A DNA stretch of 64,000 bases from the NCBI GenBank assembly GCA_050258035.1, contig JBLMYA010000082.1, forward strand, positions 12,462 through 76,461, read 5' to 3'. The notes under the pieces were generated by a model. That model ran no database searches, was not told where the DNA came from, and worked only from the letters and a program-made list of their open reading frames with translations. The stretch comes from DATBLE01 sp050258035. Lineage in GTDB: Bacteria; Actinomycetota; Thermoleophilia; Gaiellales; Gaiellaceae. Shown here one piece after another: positions 52,195 through 61,091 of this stretch (position 1 is the stretch's first letter; each line of letters starts with the position of its first letter). Position numbers and translations under genes: made by a program.

Positions 52195-54339
52195 TCAGGC
52201 GTCAGTGGCCGCCGCGCGGATAGCGGCCGCGTAGTCGGTTGCCGTCCTGGGACGGGCCGCCGGTTCCTTTTCGAGCGCCTGAAGCGCGGCGCGGCTCACG
52301 CGCGGTGGGACACCGGCCTTCTCGGTCAGATCCGGGGGCTCCTCGCTCAGGTGCGCGAGGCCGACATGAGTCAGATCCTTGTCTGCAAATGGGGGTTGGC
52401 CGGCGAGGCATTCGAAGACGACGCAGCCGAGCGCGTACACGTCACTCTCTGCGGTGGCGGCCTCGCCGCGCACGATCTCGGGCGCAAGGTAGTCGAGCGT
52501 GCCGACGACCTCACTCGGACGTGTGAGGGCGGTGTAGCCACGACCTTTGGCGAGCCCGAAATCCGTCAGGAACGCCGTGTCCTCGTGATCCAGGAGGATG
52601 TTCGAGGACTTGAGGTCCCGATGGGTCAGGCCGTGCGCATGGAGCTCGTCGAGCGCCGGGGCGATCTGCGACAGCAGGCCGAGCACGTTCTCGAGCGAGA
52701 GCGGCCCCGTTCGCGCAATGCGGCTTTCGAGCGTCTCGCCGTCGACGAACTCGATCGCCAGGTACTCCCTGCCGTCGGCTTCACCGAGGTCGAGCACCCG
52801 AAGCAGGTTGGGATGCTGCACCTCGGCGGCAGCGCGGGCCTCCCTCCGAAAGCGGTGACGAAGATCTTCGTCGGCGGAGAGCTCGGCCCGGAGCACCTTC
52901 AGGGCGACCTGCCGACCGTCGACGACCGCCGTTGCGCGGAAGACCTTCCCCATACCCCCTTCGCCCAGCAACGGCCCGAGCCGGTAGCCGCCGAGGACGT
53001 CTCCCGGCCCCAGGTCGGGCACGGTCCCGAGACGCCTGTGCACACCGCTGTACGAGGGGCGCACGTCTTCCGGATCGACCGCGACGTGATCGGCTGCGGA
53101 GGAGCGCCTCAGGTCACCGCGGACGTCCAGCCGGGGGGGAAGCTGTGCGGCCGCGAGCGTCCTGTGGCCGGCGGCTGATCTACGACGAAGATCGTCCACG
53201 GTCTCCATGCCCGGGATCGTGGGAAGGCCGACGTCCGGCGTCACGGCGAGCACTGCCGCCAGCCAGATCAGGCGAATGCCTGGATAGTAGGGAGGGCTGT
53301 CATCTGGGTTCTCCCGGGCAAAGCGCTCCTGTCGGTCGAGGATCTCGACAATGCTCCGGAAGACGTCGAGCTCGCGGACACTGTCGTCGCCGACGTCGCA
53401 GGCCAGCCTCGCGAGCGCGAGCGTCTCGTACCCGCTGTCTCCGAGGAGCATCCGGCCGATGGCGAGGGCGAGCCAGTCGCCGACGCGCCGGAGCAGCACG
53501 CTCTGCCTGAGACCCGGGTCCCCGGGCGCCGGCCCGAGGTCGAGCGGCTCTTCGCCCGCCAGGAGCCGTGCCGCTTGCCCGCCGAGGATGCTCGTCAGCT
53601 GCGTCGGAGAAAGCCCGACCTGGACTCCGCAGCGGATGGTGGTCGTACTGGTCAACCGTGGCGTCATGTACGGCAGGTCGCTGGCCCAGAGCAGGTTGCT
53701 CGGCGGAACGAGCGCGAACGCGGCCAGGAGGTCGCTCGGTCCCCACCAGCTCGTGTCGATGAACACGTTCCGGTGCCGCGGCAGTTCGCGCCAGACCCAG
53801 GCGAGGTCGCAGATCGCGCTGTGACCGAGGATGACGCGGGCGTCCGGATACCGCTGCGCGAGGCGGAGCACGTCGTGGGCGAGTGCGGGGATTCCGCGCC
53901 CCGCGTGGATCAGGATGGGAAGACGCCGCTCGTGGGCGAACGCGAAGATCTCCTCCACTCCGTCGTCCGCGAGCTGGAACTGCTCGGCTCGCGGGTGGAG
54001 CTTGATTCCCCGGGCGCCTGCATCGACCGACCGGCGTGCCTCCTCGACCGGCGAGACTGCCGGATTCACGCGGCAGAATGCCACGAGCTTCCCGCCCGAC
54101 TCGGCGGCCGCGGCGACGACGTGCTCGTTCGCGGCCGCGTAGCCGGTGGGTTCGTGCATGGGGATGATCACCGCGCGGGAACCCACGGCGTCCAGCTCGG
54201 CGACCAGCTGCGGCACAGAGAGCTTGAAGCCGTCCGGGTCGTTCGCACCGATATGCGTGTGGACGTCGAACAGCGACGCCTCCGGCACGGCGGCGCGCGC
54301 ATGCTCGAACCAGGGGGCGAGCAGGTGGTCGTCGTACAT
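52195..54339 (-). CDS. Fusion: amidohydrolase (PF04909-type) + Ser/Thr protein kinase
   Basis: A 714-residue fusion. Residues 20-265 form an amidohydrolase-2 barrel with FDVHTHIG (metal His-x-His), GIKLHPR, ILIHAGRG, ILGHSAICD and WASDLPYM (metal Asp), so the hydrolase/decarboxylase site looks intact. Residues 270-440 are helical, of unknown kind. Residues about 450-710 are a PknB-type kinase: LGEGGMGKVF, VALKVL (Lys), LTHRDLKSSNIL (catalytic Asp), LTDFGLAKG and GTLDYLAPE. A metabolic hydrolase joined to a kinase on one chain is very unusual and suggests that substrate sensing and phosphorylation are linked. It lies 49 nt downstream of the FHA-PLP gene on the same strand. Confidence 0.9.
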   Translation of the reverse strand: MYDDHLLAPWFEHARAAVPEASLFDVHTHIGANDPDGFKLSVPQLVAELDAVGSRAVIIPMHEPTGYAAANEHVVAAAAESGGKLVAFCRVNPAVSPVEEARRSVDAGARGIKLHPRAEQFQLADDGVEEIFAFAHERRLPILIHAGRGIPALAHDVLRLAQRYPDARVILGHSAICDLAWVWRELPRHRNVFIDTSWWGPSDLLAAFALVPPSNLLWASDLPYMTPRLTSTTTIRCGVQVGLSPTQLTSILGGQAARLLAGEEPLDLGPAPGDPGLRQSVLLRRVGDWLALAIGRMLLGDSGYETLALARLACDVGDDSVRELDVFRSIVEILDRQERFARENPDDSPPYYPGIRLIWLAAVLAVTPDVGLPTIPGMETVDDLRRRSAAGHRTLAAAQLPPRLDVRGDLRRSSAADHVAVDPEDVRPSYSGVHRRLGTVPDLGPGDVLGGYRLGPLLGEGGMGKVFRATAVVDGRQVALKVLRAELSADEDLRHRFRREARAAAEVQHPNLLRVLDLGEADGREYLAIEFVDGETLESRIARTGPLSLENVLGLLSQIAPALDELHAHGLTHRDLKSSNILLDHEDTAFLTDFGLAKGRGYTALTRPSEVVGTLDYLAPEIVRGEAATAESDVYALGCVVFECLAGQPPFADKDLTHVGLAHLSEEPPDLTEKAGVPPRVSRAALQALEKEPAARPRTATDYAAAIRAAATDA

Positions 54340-54388
54340 CTACCGTCGCGGGAAGGGGATGGGGATCACTCCGAGCGCGCCGCCGAAG

Positions 54389-55960
54389 CTACTGGGCGGT
54401 CTCGTCGTCGTGCGCTTTCCCGGGGGAGGAACCGTTCGGCTGCGGTGAAACGAGTGCGGCTCGGTCCTGGATGACCGTCGCCCGTCGCGGAGAGGGTGCG
54501 AGCGCGCCGCTGCTCGCGGCCTGCCACCGGACGGTGAGCTCCGCGAGTCGCTCGAGATCTTCGTCCAGGCACCAGGCTCCGATCGACACTCGGATGTACC
54601 CGCGGCCCGGGATGTCCCGCACGATGACGTCGTCCGCCTCGAGCGACTCCACCAGCGCGGGGGCGTCGTCCGCCTCGAAGCTCACGAGCGTCGACGGGCC
54701 GCGCTCGGTGACGGTGACGCCTCGCTCTTCGAGGATGGCCGCAAGCCGTTCCGCCAGGACGGGGCCACGCGTCGTGATCCATTCGATTCCCGCCTCTTCG
54801 AGCACGTCGAGCGCGGCGAGCGCCCAGAGCGCCTGCAGTCCCGGCAGGAAGCCGGGGTCGAAGCGTCGTGCGCCCTTGTGCAGGACGAGGTCGAGAGGCC
54901 TGTCCGTGTCCGCGAGCGACATGAAGCTGGGCCACGCGGGCGGCGTGAGCTCCTCGACGCGTTCCGAGCGCACGTAGAGGGCGCCCGTCCTGTCCGGGCC
55001 GCAGAGCCACTTCTGCCCGGGAGCGGCATAGAAGTCACAACCGATCTCCTTCACGTCGACCGGAACGGCGCCGAGAGCCTGCGCTCCGTCGAGGAGGAGG
55101 GGGACGCCGGTGGCTCTCAGTGCTTCGAGATCGACGACCTTGCCGGTGATCCAGGAGACGTGCGAACAGGCGGCGAGCCGGGTTTGCGGACCGACCTCGT
55201 TCGCCACCTCCTCGAACGGCACGACCCTCACCGAGAAGCCCTTCCGCGCGCGAGCCGCAGCCAACGGCGCAAGCAGACCCGGGTGCTCCTCGTCGGTCGT
55301 GAGTATCTCGTCCCCCCGCCCGAGGGGGAGTCCCGCCAGCACTGTGTTGGCACCGTCGGTCGTGGCTCTCGTGACAGCGACCTCGTCGGGGCTGCAGCCG
55401 AGGAGCCGGGCATAGCGACTCCTGAGCGTCGACCAGAGAGCGTGCAGGTTTCCCCAGTGCTCGACGCCCGAGCGCCCGTGCTCGGTCTCGCTGTCGAGCT
55501 GTGCCCGAGCCGCGGCGGCGGCCCGCGCGGGCACCGGCCCGTCGGTTCCGGCATTCAGGTATCGAAGCTGTCGGAAGACGGGGAACTCCGCACGGAACTC
55601 CGCGGGGTCGGTCGCCGTCTCGACGGCCTGCGGCGCCTCTCCCTCGGGCGTTGCCATGGTCAGCTCCAGGACGGTTCCGCCGACCTCGATCCGGTCGCCC
55701 ACGTTGAGCTCGCAGGTGACCACGCGCTCGCCGTTGACCCAGCTGCCGTTGCTGGACCCCATGTCGATGAGGACGATCGCTCCCGGCGCGGTCCGAACGA
55801 TCCGGGCGTGACGCCGGGAGAGCGCGGGGTCGTCTCCGAGCGAGCCGTCGCCGGGCGCCGAACGGCCGATCAGGAACTCGTCGCGGAGGGGAATCACGAG
55901 GCCGGCGAGCGCGGCGGAGGTCGCCTTCAGGGCCTCCGTGCTCTGCGGGCGGCCGGCCAT
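54389..55960 (-). CDS. Fusion: FHA domain + aminotransferase class V (PLP, cysteine-desulfurase fold)
   Basis: A 523-residue fusion. Residues about 20-105 are an FHA domain (LIGRSAPGD, ALSRRHARIV, MGSSNGSWVNG). Residues 120-490 are a fold-type I PLP enzyme like cysteine desulfurases and isopenicillin-N epimerase relatives: RYLNAGTDGPVPA, VTRATTDGAN, LLDGAQALGAVPVDV (Asp to PLP nitrogen) and the Schiff-base Lys in APGQKWLCGP; RGYIRVSIGAW ends the domain. A persulfide Cys loop is not evident, so desulfurase activity is doubtful. The FHA part implies docking to a Thr-phosphorylated partner, for example the kinases at either side. The start follows TATGAT by eight bases. Confidence 0.88.
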   Translation of the reverse strand: MAGRPQSTEALKATSAALAGLVIPLRDEFLIGRSAPGDGSLGDDPALSRRHARIVRTAPGAIVLIDMGSSNGSWVNGERVVTCELNVGDRIEVGGTVLELTMATPEGEAPQAVETATDPAEFRAEFPVFRQLRYLNAGTDGPVPARAAAAARAQLDSETEHGRSGVEHWGNLHALWSTLRSRYARLLGCSPDEVAVTRATTDGANTVLAGLPLGRGDEILTTDEEHPGLLAPLAAARARKGFSVRVVPFEEVANEVGPQTRLAACSHVSWITGKVVDLEALRATGVPLLLDGAQALGAVPVDVKEIGCDFYAAPGQKWLCGPDRTGALYVRSERVEELTPPAWPSFMSLADTDRPLDLVLHKGARRFDPGFLPGLQALWALAALDVLEEAGIEWITTRGPVLAERLAAILEERGVTVTERGPSTLVSFEADDAPALVESLEADDVIVRDIPGRGYIRVSIGAWCLDEDLERLAELTVRWQAASSGALAPSPRRATVIQDRAALVSPQPNGSSPGKAHDDETAQ

Positions 55961-55968
55961 GGCGGTGG

Positions 55969-55974
55969 ATCATA
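55969..55974 (-). promoter_or_regulatory. -10 box upstream of FHA-PLP gene
   Basis: On the minus strand TATGAT lies eight bases before ATG 55960, leaderless-like spacing, in the 63-nt gap after the kinase gene. The FHA-PLP gene may thus have its own start besides read-through. Confidence 0.4.
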
Positions 55975-56023
55975 TGCCCTCGAGAACGCGACCACCGCTG
56001 CGTACGGCGCCAGCCCGAGCCGT

Positions 56024-59000
56024 TCATGCCTGCCGTGCGCCGTGTCCTTGAGCCAGTGCGATCGCCTCGTGGAGCCCGAGCGCGGCGCCGGCCGTTACCT
56101 CGGCCTCGAACGCGCCATCGCCCAGGGCTTCGCGCCCCGCCGGTTCGAATTTCACCCTGAGGAGACCCTCGAGCTGCGAGGGCAGAGCGCCGAACGCACG
56201 AAGCTGAGCATCGGCCGCGCCCCACACACGGGCGGCCGTGGCGGCATCCCCCCTCGCCACGAGTAGGCCTCCGGCCTGCTGGAGCCAGGTGAGGATCTCG
56301 CGTCTGCCACCTCGGGTCTTTGCGATGGCGAGCGCCTCCGCGGCGAGCGTCTCGGCCTGCACGTAGGACCCCTCGAGCAGGTGGAGGCCCGCGATCTCGG
56401 CGAGTGCCAGCGACGTTCCCCACGTGTCTCCGATCGTCCGCGCGAGCGCGAGACCTTCCTCGTACCGCTCGATCGCCTCCTTGCGATCGCCGAGGGAGAG
56501 CGCCAAGCCGCCGAGATGAAGAAGGGAGTTCGCGCAGAGCCGCGCGTCACCGAGCGCACGCCGCAGCGCAAGGCTTTCCTCGTAGAGCGCGCGCGAGCGG
56601 CCCTCGTCCCCCGTGCGCAGTGCGTCTTGACCAAGGACGTTGAGCGCCGCCGACGCAGTCACCGCGTCGTCGACGCTCCGCGCGAGCTCCAGGCTCGTCC
56701 GCGCGGCATCCGCACCATCGTCGCCAGCGCCGTCCCCCGGCGACGCCGCACTGAGGATCCACGCGATCTGCGCGAGCACCGCAGCCTCGAGGCGCGTGTC
56801 CTCGCCGAGCCGGGCAAGCGGGAGCGCTTCTTCGAAGAGCACCTTCGCGTCGTCGTTGTCGTCGTCGAGCGTGAGGTACCCGGCGGCGAACAGGGACTTG
56901 GCGCGCAACCTGGTTGAGAGCCCGTCGAACTCCAGCACCGACCTGAGCCATCCCCGCCCTTCGCTCGACAGTCCGCGCATGCTCCAGAAGCGGGTCAGCG
57001 CGCTGGCCATACGGGCGGCCGCCTCGGCGCTGCGCGACTCGAGCAGCCAGCCGAGAGCGGCGCGGACGTTGCCCGTCTGGTCGCTGAGTTGTTCGCTCCA
57101 GACAGCCTGGCCGGCGCGGGTCAGTTCGGGCTCCGCCGCCTCGACGAACGCGAGGAAGCGCTCGGCGTGCCGATCGCGAAACTCGTTTAGCCGTCCCTCC
57201 TCCGCGAGTCGGTCCAGCGCGTAGAGGCGGATCGACTCGAGCATCGAGAAGCGCGGCTCGCCGTCGGGGCCGGGTCCGCTGAGGACGAGATTCTGGTCGA
57301 CCAGCTCGACGAGCAGCTCGAGGAGCTCTCCCGGAGTCACGACCTCCGGGTCGGCGCAGACGGCGGCGACCGTCTCAAACGTGCTGCGTCCGACGAAGAC
57401 GCCCAGCCGGGCGAAGAGCCGCCGCTCGTCCTCGTCCAGCAGCTCGTAACTCCAGTCGATGGCGCGCCGAAGCGTCCGGTGCCGCTCCGGCGCATCGCGA
57501 TCTCCCCCTGTCAGCAACTCGAAACGCTCGTCCAGATGCCGAACGATCGCCTCCGGAGAGAGAAGCCTGACCCGCGTCGCGGCGAGCTCGATCGCGAGCG
57601 GCAAGCCGTCCAACCGACGACAAATCTCCACGACCGTCCCGACGTTCTTCGCCGTCAGCTCGAAGTCGGGGTCAACCTCGCGCGCCCGTTCCACGAAGAG
57701 CTCGACGGCTGGTCCGGCGCCCAGGGTGCCTCCGGAGCTCCCCGGCTCCTCGGGAACAGGGAGCGGGGAGAGGACGAGCTCGTGCTCTCCGCGCACCCGT
57801 AGCGCAGCCTGGGTCGTCACGAGGATCTTCAGGGTCGGCGCGGCCGCGACCACGCCCGCAACGAACGGCGCAGCCTCGATCACATGCTCGAAGTTGTCGA
57901 GCACGAGGAGTGCCGTGCTCTCTGCAAAGCGGGCGCGAATGGCCTCGAGCAGCGGCTCTTCGCGCGACTCCTCGATTCCGAGTGCCTCCGCCACCGCCGC
58001 CGGCACAAGCCTCGGCTCGCGCACGGCGGCGAGCTCGACGAGGAACACGTCCTCGAACGCACCGACCAATGCGGTTGCAACCTCGAGCGCGAGCCTGCTC
58101 TTCCCCGATCCGGCGGGGCCTGCGATCGTCACGAGCCGACCGTCCGGCGAGCGCAAGAGCGCGGAGAGAGACTCGGCCTCGTCCCCACGTCCCAGCAATC
58201 GCGTCGGCGGAACCGGGAGTTTCGGCGTCGCCGGAGCGGGGGCGGCCACCGCCGCGGCGTCCCGGGGCGCCGGCCGCGTTCGGCCCCCAGCGACCGCCGC
58301 TCTGGCGGCGTCCACGAGCGCTCGGCAGCTCGCATACCTCTGTTCGGGAGCCTTCGCCAGCACCTTGGAGATGACGTCTTCGAACGCTGTTGGAAGGTCG
58401 GGCCTCAATGAGAGCAGAGAAGGCGGCGGATCGAGCAGATGCGCGTGGAACACGGCCACATCCGTCTCTCGCTCGAACGGCCTCCGCCCCGTGAGCGACT
58501 GGAAGAGCACGCAGCCGAGGGCGTAGATATCGGCGGCCGGCCCAACCTCCTTCCCCTCGATCTGTTCCGGGGCGCAGTAGTCGATCGTTCCGAGGAAGAG
58601 CCCGGCACCCGTCAGCTCCGGCGCCCCGAATTGCGTCGCGATCCCGAAGTCCGCGAGGAACACGCGGCCGTCGGCACCCTCGACAAGGATGTTGGCGGGC
58701 TTTACGTCACGGTGGACGACCGAGTGTTGATGCGCCGCGTCGAGCGCCGATCCGACCTGATCGACGATCGCAAGAGCCTCCTCCGGCCGCAGGTTTCCCT
58801 CTCGCTCGATGAGGCCCTTCAGGTCGGTTCCGTCCACGTGCCGCATCGCGACGAAGGCAAGTCCGTCCATCTCGGCGGCGTCGTAGATGGGGATGACGTT
58901 GCGATGGTCGATCGTCGCGACGATCCGGCATTCACGGAGGAAGCGCTCCCGCATCTCGGCGTCGCCGAAGAACTCCGCAGCGACCGTCTTCAGCGCTACC

Positions 59001-59119
59001 CGCCGTCGGAGCAACAGGTGCTCCGCCAGGTAAACACAGCCCATTCCGCCGCGCCCCAGAAGACGCTCGACACGATACGGCCCGACCTGAGATCCCGCCT
59101 CGAAGACTCCGTTGACCAC
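56024..59119 (-). CDS. Ser/Thr protein kinase fused to NB-ARC/AAA NTPase and TPR repeats (second copy)
   Basis: A 1031-residue relative of the protein at 32667-35780. The kinase occupies residues 15-270 (LGRGGMG, VALKTV with Lys44, VHRDVKPAN, ADFGIATQ, GTIDYCAPEQ). The NTPase follows from about 310 (Walker A AGPAGSGKSRL, Walker B LLVLDNFEH, GLPLAIELAATRVRLL), and TPR-like helices fill the last 400 residues (SLALRRALGDARLCANSLLHLGGLAL pattern). The domain order is identical to its paralogue, pointing to duplication. Starts: GTG 59119 puts the kinase at the usual distance from the N-terminus; GTG 59158 is possible. It heads a minus-strand set with the FHA-PLP and amidohydrolase-kinase genes. 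Confidence 0.9.
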   Translation of the reverse strand: MVNGVFEAGSQVGPYRVERLLGRGGMGCVYLAEHLLLRRRVALKTVAAEFFGDAEMRERFLRECRIVATIDHRNVIPIYDAAEMDGLAFVAMRHVDGTDLKGLIEREGNLRPEEALAIVDQVGSALDAAHQHSVVHRDVKPANILVEGADGRVFLADFGIATQFGAPELTGAGLFLGTIDYCAPEQIEGKEVGPAADIYALGCVLFQSLTGRRPFERETDVAVFHAHLLDPPPSLLSLRPDLPTAFEDVISKVLAKAPEQRYASCRALVDAARAAVAGGRTRPAPRDAAAVAAPAPATPKLPVPPTRLLGRGDEAESLSALLRSPDGRLVTIAGPAGSGKSRLALEVATALVGAFEDVFLVELAAVREPRLVPAAVAEALGIEESREEPLLEAIRARFAESTALLVLDNFEHVIEAAPFVAGVVAAAPTLKILVTTQAALRVRGEHELVLSPLPVPEEPGSSGGTLGAGPAVELFVERAREVDPDFELTAKNVGTVVEICRRLDGLPLAIELAATRVRLLSPEAIVRHLDERFELLTGGDRDAPERHRTLRRAIDWSYELLDEDERRLFARLGVFVGRSTFETVAAVCADPEVVTPGELLELLVELVDQNLVLSGPGPDGEPRFSMLESIRLYALDRLAEEGRLNEFRDRHAERFLAFVEAAEPELTRAGQAVWSEQLSDQTGNVRAALGWLLESRSAEAAARMASALTRFWSMRGLSSEGRGWLRSVLEFDGLSTRLRAKSLFAAGYLTLDDDNDDAKVLFEEALPLARLGEDTRLEAAVLAQIAWILSAASPGDGAGDDGADAARTSLELARSVDDAVTASAALNVLGQDALRTGDEGRSRALYEESLALRRALGDARLCANSLLHLGGLALSLGDRKEAIERYEEGLALARTIGDTWGTSLALAEIAGLHLLEGSYVQAETLAAEALAIAKTRGGRREILTWLQQAGGLLVARGDAATAARVWGAADAQLRAFGALPSQLEGLLRVKFEPAGREALGDGAFEAEVTAGAALGLHEAIALAQGHGARQA

Positions 59120-59365
59120 GACGCTACGGTGCTTCGGTTGGGCGACCCGGTAGCCCACTCGGGTATCTGTCGTGCACTCGCGAGTTGCGCATGAGACGGC
59201 TCAGGGATCGACCTGCACATGGAGATCGTACGACGACGCGCGAGAAGCGACCGGGCGCACGAGCGCCGCGGGAGGTTGCGCCTGAAGGCGGCACGCTTCT
59301 GCAAATCCGACAGTCGTGATTGGATGACGATTCACACTGATCCACCAATGAGGAGGGAAATCGAG

Positions 59366-59755
59366 ATGAAACGGCTATCCGGCCTCGCGATCGTCGTCTC
59401 AGGAGCGGCGGTCGTACTGGCTGCCGGCGCGCTCGCGGCGTTGCCGAAGAAGGGCGCAACCTACGTCGGGGATATCAAGGCATCTCCGTTCACGATGCAT
59501 GTGGATATCAAGGTCAATCCGACTGGCACCAAGCTCTCGCACTTCACGTACCTCTGCGGCACCGGCCGTCCACCGACAACCGTCTTCGGCGTTCCGATCG
59601 ACAAGACCGGCCACTTCAAGTGGACGAAGATGACCGGGACCGTCGTAGTCTGGAAGATGGCCGGCCGCTTCGTCTCGCCCACCAAGGCGTTCGTGTCGCT
59701 CAACTCGGTAGCGTGCGGCGGCTCCAAAGGATCCACAACACTTTCCCTCAAATAG
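59366..59755 (+). CDS. Small secreted protein, unknown function
   Basis: A 129-residue protein with a signal peptide (MKRLSGLAIVVSGAAVVLAAGALA, cleavage near ALA) and a beta-rich mature part with many Thr/Lys and two cysteines (FTYLCGTG and NSVACGGS) that could form a disulfide. I do not recognise a family. ATG 59366 is chosen since GAGGAGGGA lies about 10 bases upstream. It is divergent from the kinase gene at 59119 with no partner. Confidence 0.7.
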   Translation: MKRLSGLAIVVSGAAVVLAAGALAALPKKGATYVGDIKASPFTMHVDIKVNPTGTKLSHFTYLCGTGRPPTTVFGVPIDKTGHFKWTKMTGTVVVWKMAGRFVSPTKAFVSLNSVACGGSKGSTTLSLK

Positions 59756-60068
59756 AGAGGCCATCCATCACGCGCCGAGGGACCTTCGTGCGTCGCACTT
59801 CGCTTCTTCTCGTCATCCCTGGAACCCGACGAAGGCACTCTTGGTCGGCTGATACACCTTGCGGGATTCCGTCGTTGTTGCGAAGGGCGGCGACCGCCGA
59901 GGAGTTGGATGCCGTGGCGAGTGGGCCAAGTGCCGGTACCCGTCTGTTCGGCGACGTCAACGGCGCGACCTTCACAGCAGATCGAACTGAGACCACCTCC
60001 TGCCGGTGACCACGCGCTGGCGCTGACGAGGCGAGCGGACTCGATCCCCGAGTGGGGCTCGGCATGAG
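59756..60068. other. Gene-free stretch
   Basis: The 313 nt between the small secreted protein and the convergent aldo-keto reductase hold no frame with protein-like sequence, no obvious terminator with a U-run and no repeat that I can see. Confidence 0.4.
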
Positions 60069-61091
60069 TCAGTGGTTGCCGCGGCCGGGAGGAACAGCGA
60101 CCGGTGGGGGCTGCGGGGCCTCGACGGTCCCCGCCCCGGTCGACTCGAGTGCAGCCTCGATCTCGGCCAAGGCCTGAGCGTCCAGCTCGAGGGCGTCCGC
60201 CTGGAGCCAGTCGTCGAGCTGGGACGGGCGCCGTCCACCGACGATCACTGCAGTCACGCCCGGCACCGCGAGCACCCAGGCCAGCGCCAGCGCGGAAACG
60301 GTGGCACCGAGTCGCTCGGCGATCGGCTCGAGCACCTCGACCAACGCGAGGTTCCTCGACAGCGCCGGCTCCTGGAAGGGAGGTGCCTTCCGCCGCCAGT
60401 CGTCCTCGGCCAGCCGGTCGAGCCCCTCACGGTTGAACGAGCCGGTCAGGAGACCGGAGGCCATCGGCGAGTAGGCGATCACGCCGGTCCCGTGTTCGCG
60501 CGCCCACGGAACCAGCTGGCGGCGTGCGTTGCGGTTGAGGAGCGAGAGCGGCGGCTGGAGCGAGTCGACGTGCCGGATCGCCTCGCACGCATCGAGCCGC
60601 GGGACGTCGAAGTTGCAGACGCCGAGCCAGCGCACCTTCCCCTCGTCGACGAGTTCGACCATCGTCCCCCACGACTCCTCGACAGGCGTGCCGGTGCCGT
60701 AGTCCGGCCAGTGGAACTGGTAGAGGTCGATCCGCTCGATCCGTAGGCGCCGCAGACTCGCCTCGCACTCCGCCCGGATCGACTCCGGCCGCAGGTCGAA
60801 GTAGACCTCGCCGCTGCGCCAGGGCCGGCCGCACTTTGTGAAGACGAGGACCTCCTCGCCGGCGTTGAAGGGTTCGAGTGCACGGCCGACGACCTCCTCG
60901 GAGTGGCCGTCCCCGTACGTCGGCGCGGTGTCGATCCACGTGACGCCCGCCTCGATTGCGCGCCGGATCGCGGCGATCGACTCCTGGTCGTCGACGGCTC
61001 CCCAGCCGAAGCGGTAGCGGCCTGCCAGCGCCCAGGTGCCGAACCCGAGCGTGCTGATCTCGGGGCCTTCGCGGCCGAGCCTGCGGGTCAC
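60069..61091 (-). CDS. Aldo-keto reductase
   Basis: A 340-residue AKR with the catalytic tetrad visible: Asp in WIDTAPTYGDGHSEEVVG with Tyr, Lys in VFTKCG and His in LYQFHWPDYG. RYRFGWGAVDD and LGVCNFDVPRLDA are typical of the sugar-aldehyde-reducing AKR subgroup (like YajO/Tas). It uses NADPH to reduce a carbonyl. GTG 61091 overlaps the TGA of the epimerase gene (GTGA), so it is the third gene of the IlvD-epimerase-AKR operon and likely processes a sugar-derived aldehyde. The C-terminus is rich in Pro and ends VPPGRGNH. Confidence 0.9.
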   Translation of the reverse strand: MTRRLGREGPEISTLGFGTWALAGRYRFGWGAVDDQESIAAIRRAIEAGVTWIDTAPTYGDGHSEEVVGRALEPFNAGEEVLVFTKCGRPWRSGEVYFDLRPESIRAECEASLRRLRIERIDLYQFHWPDYGTGTPVEESWGTMVELVDEGKVRWLGVCNFDVPRLDACEAIRHVDSLQPPLSLLNRNARRQLVPWAREHGTGVIAYSPMASGLLTGSFNREGLDRLAEDDWRRKAPPFQEPALSRNLALVEVLEPIAERLGATVSALALAWVLAVPGVTAVIVGGRRPSQLDDWLQADALELDAQALAEIEAALESTGAGTVEAPQPPPVAVPPGRGNH

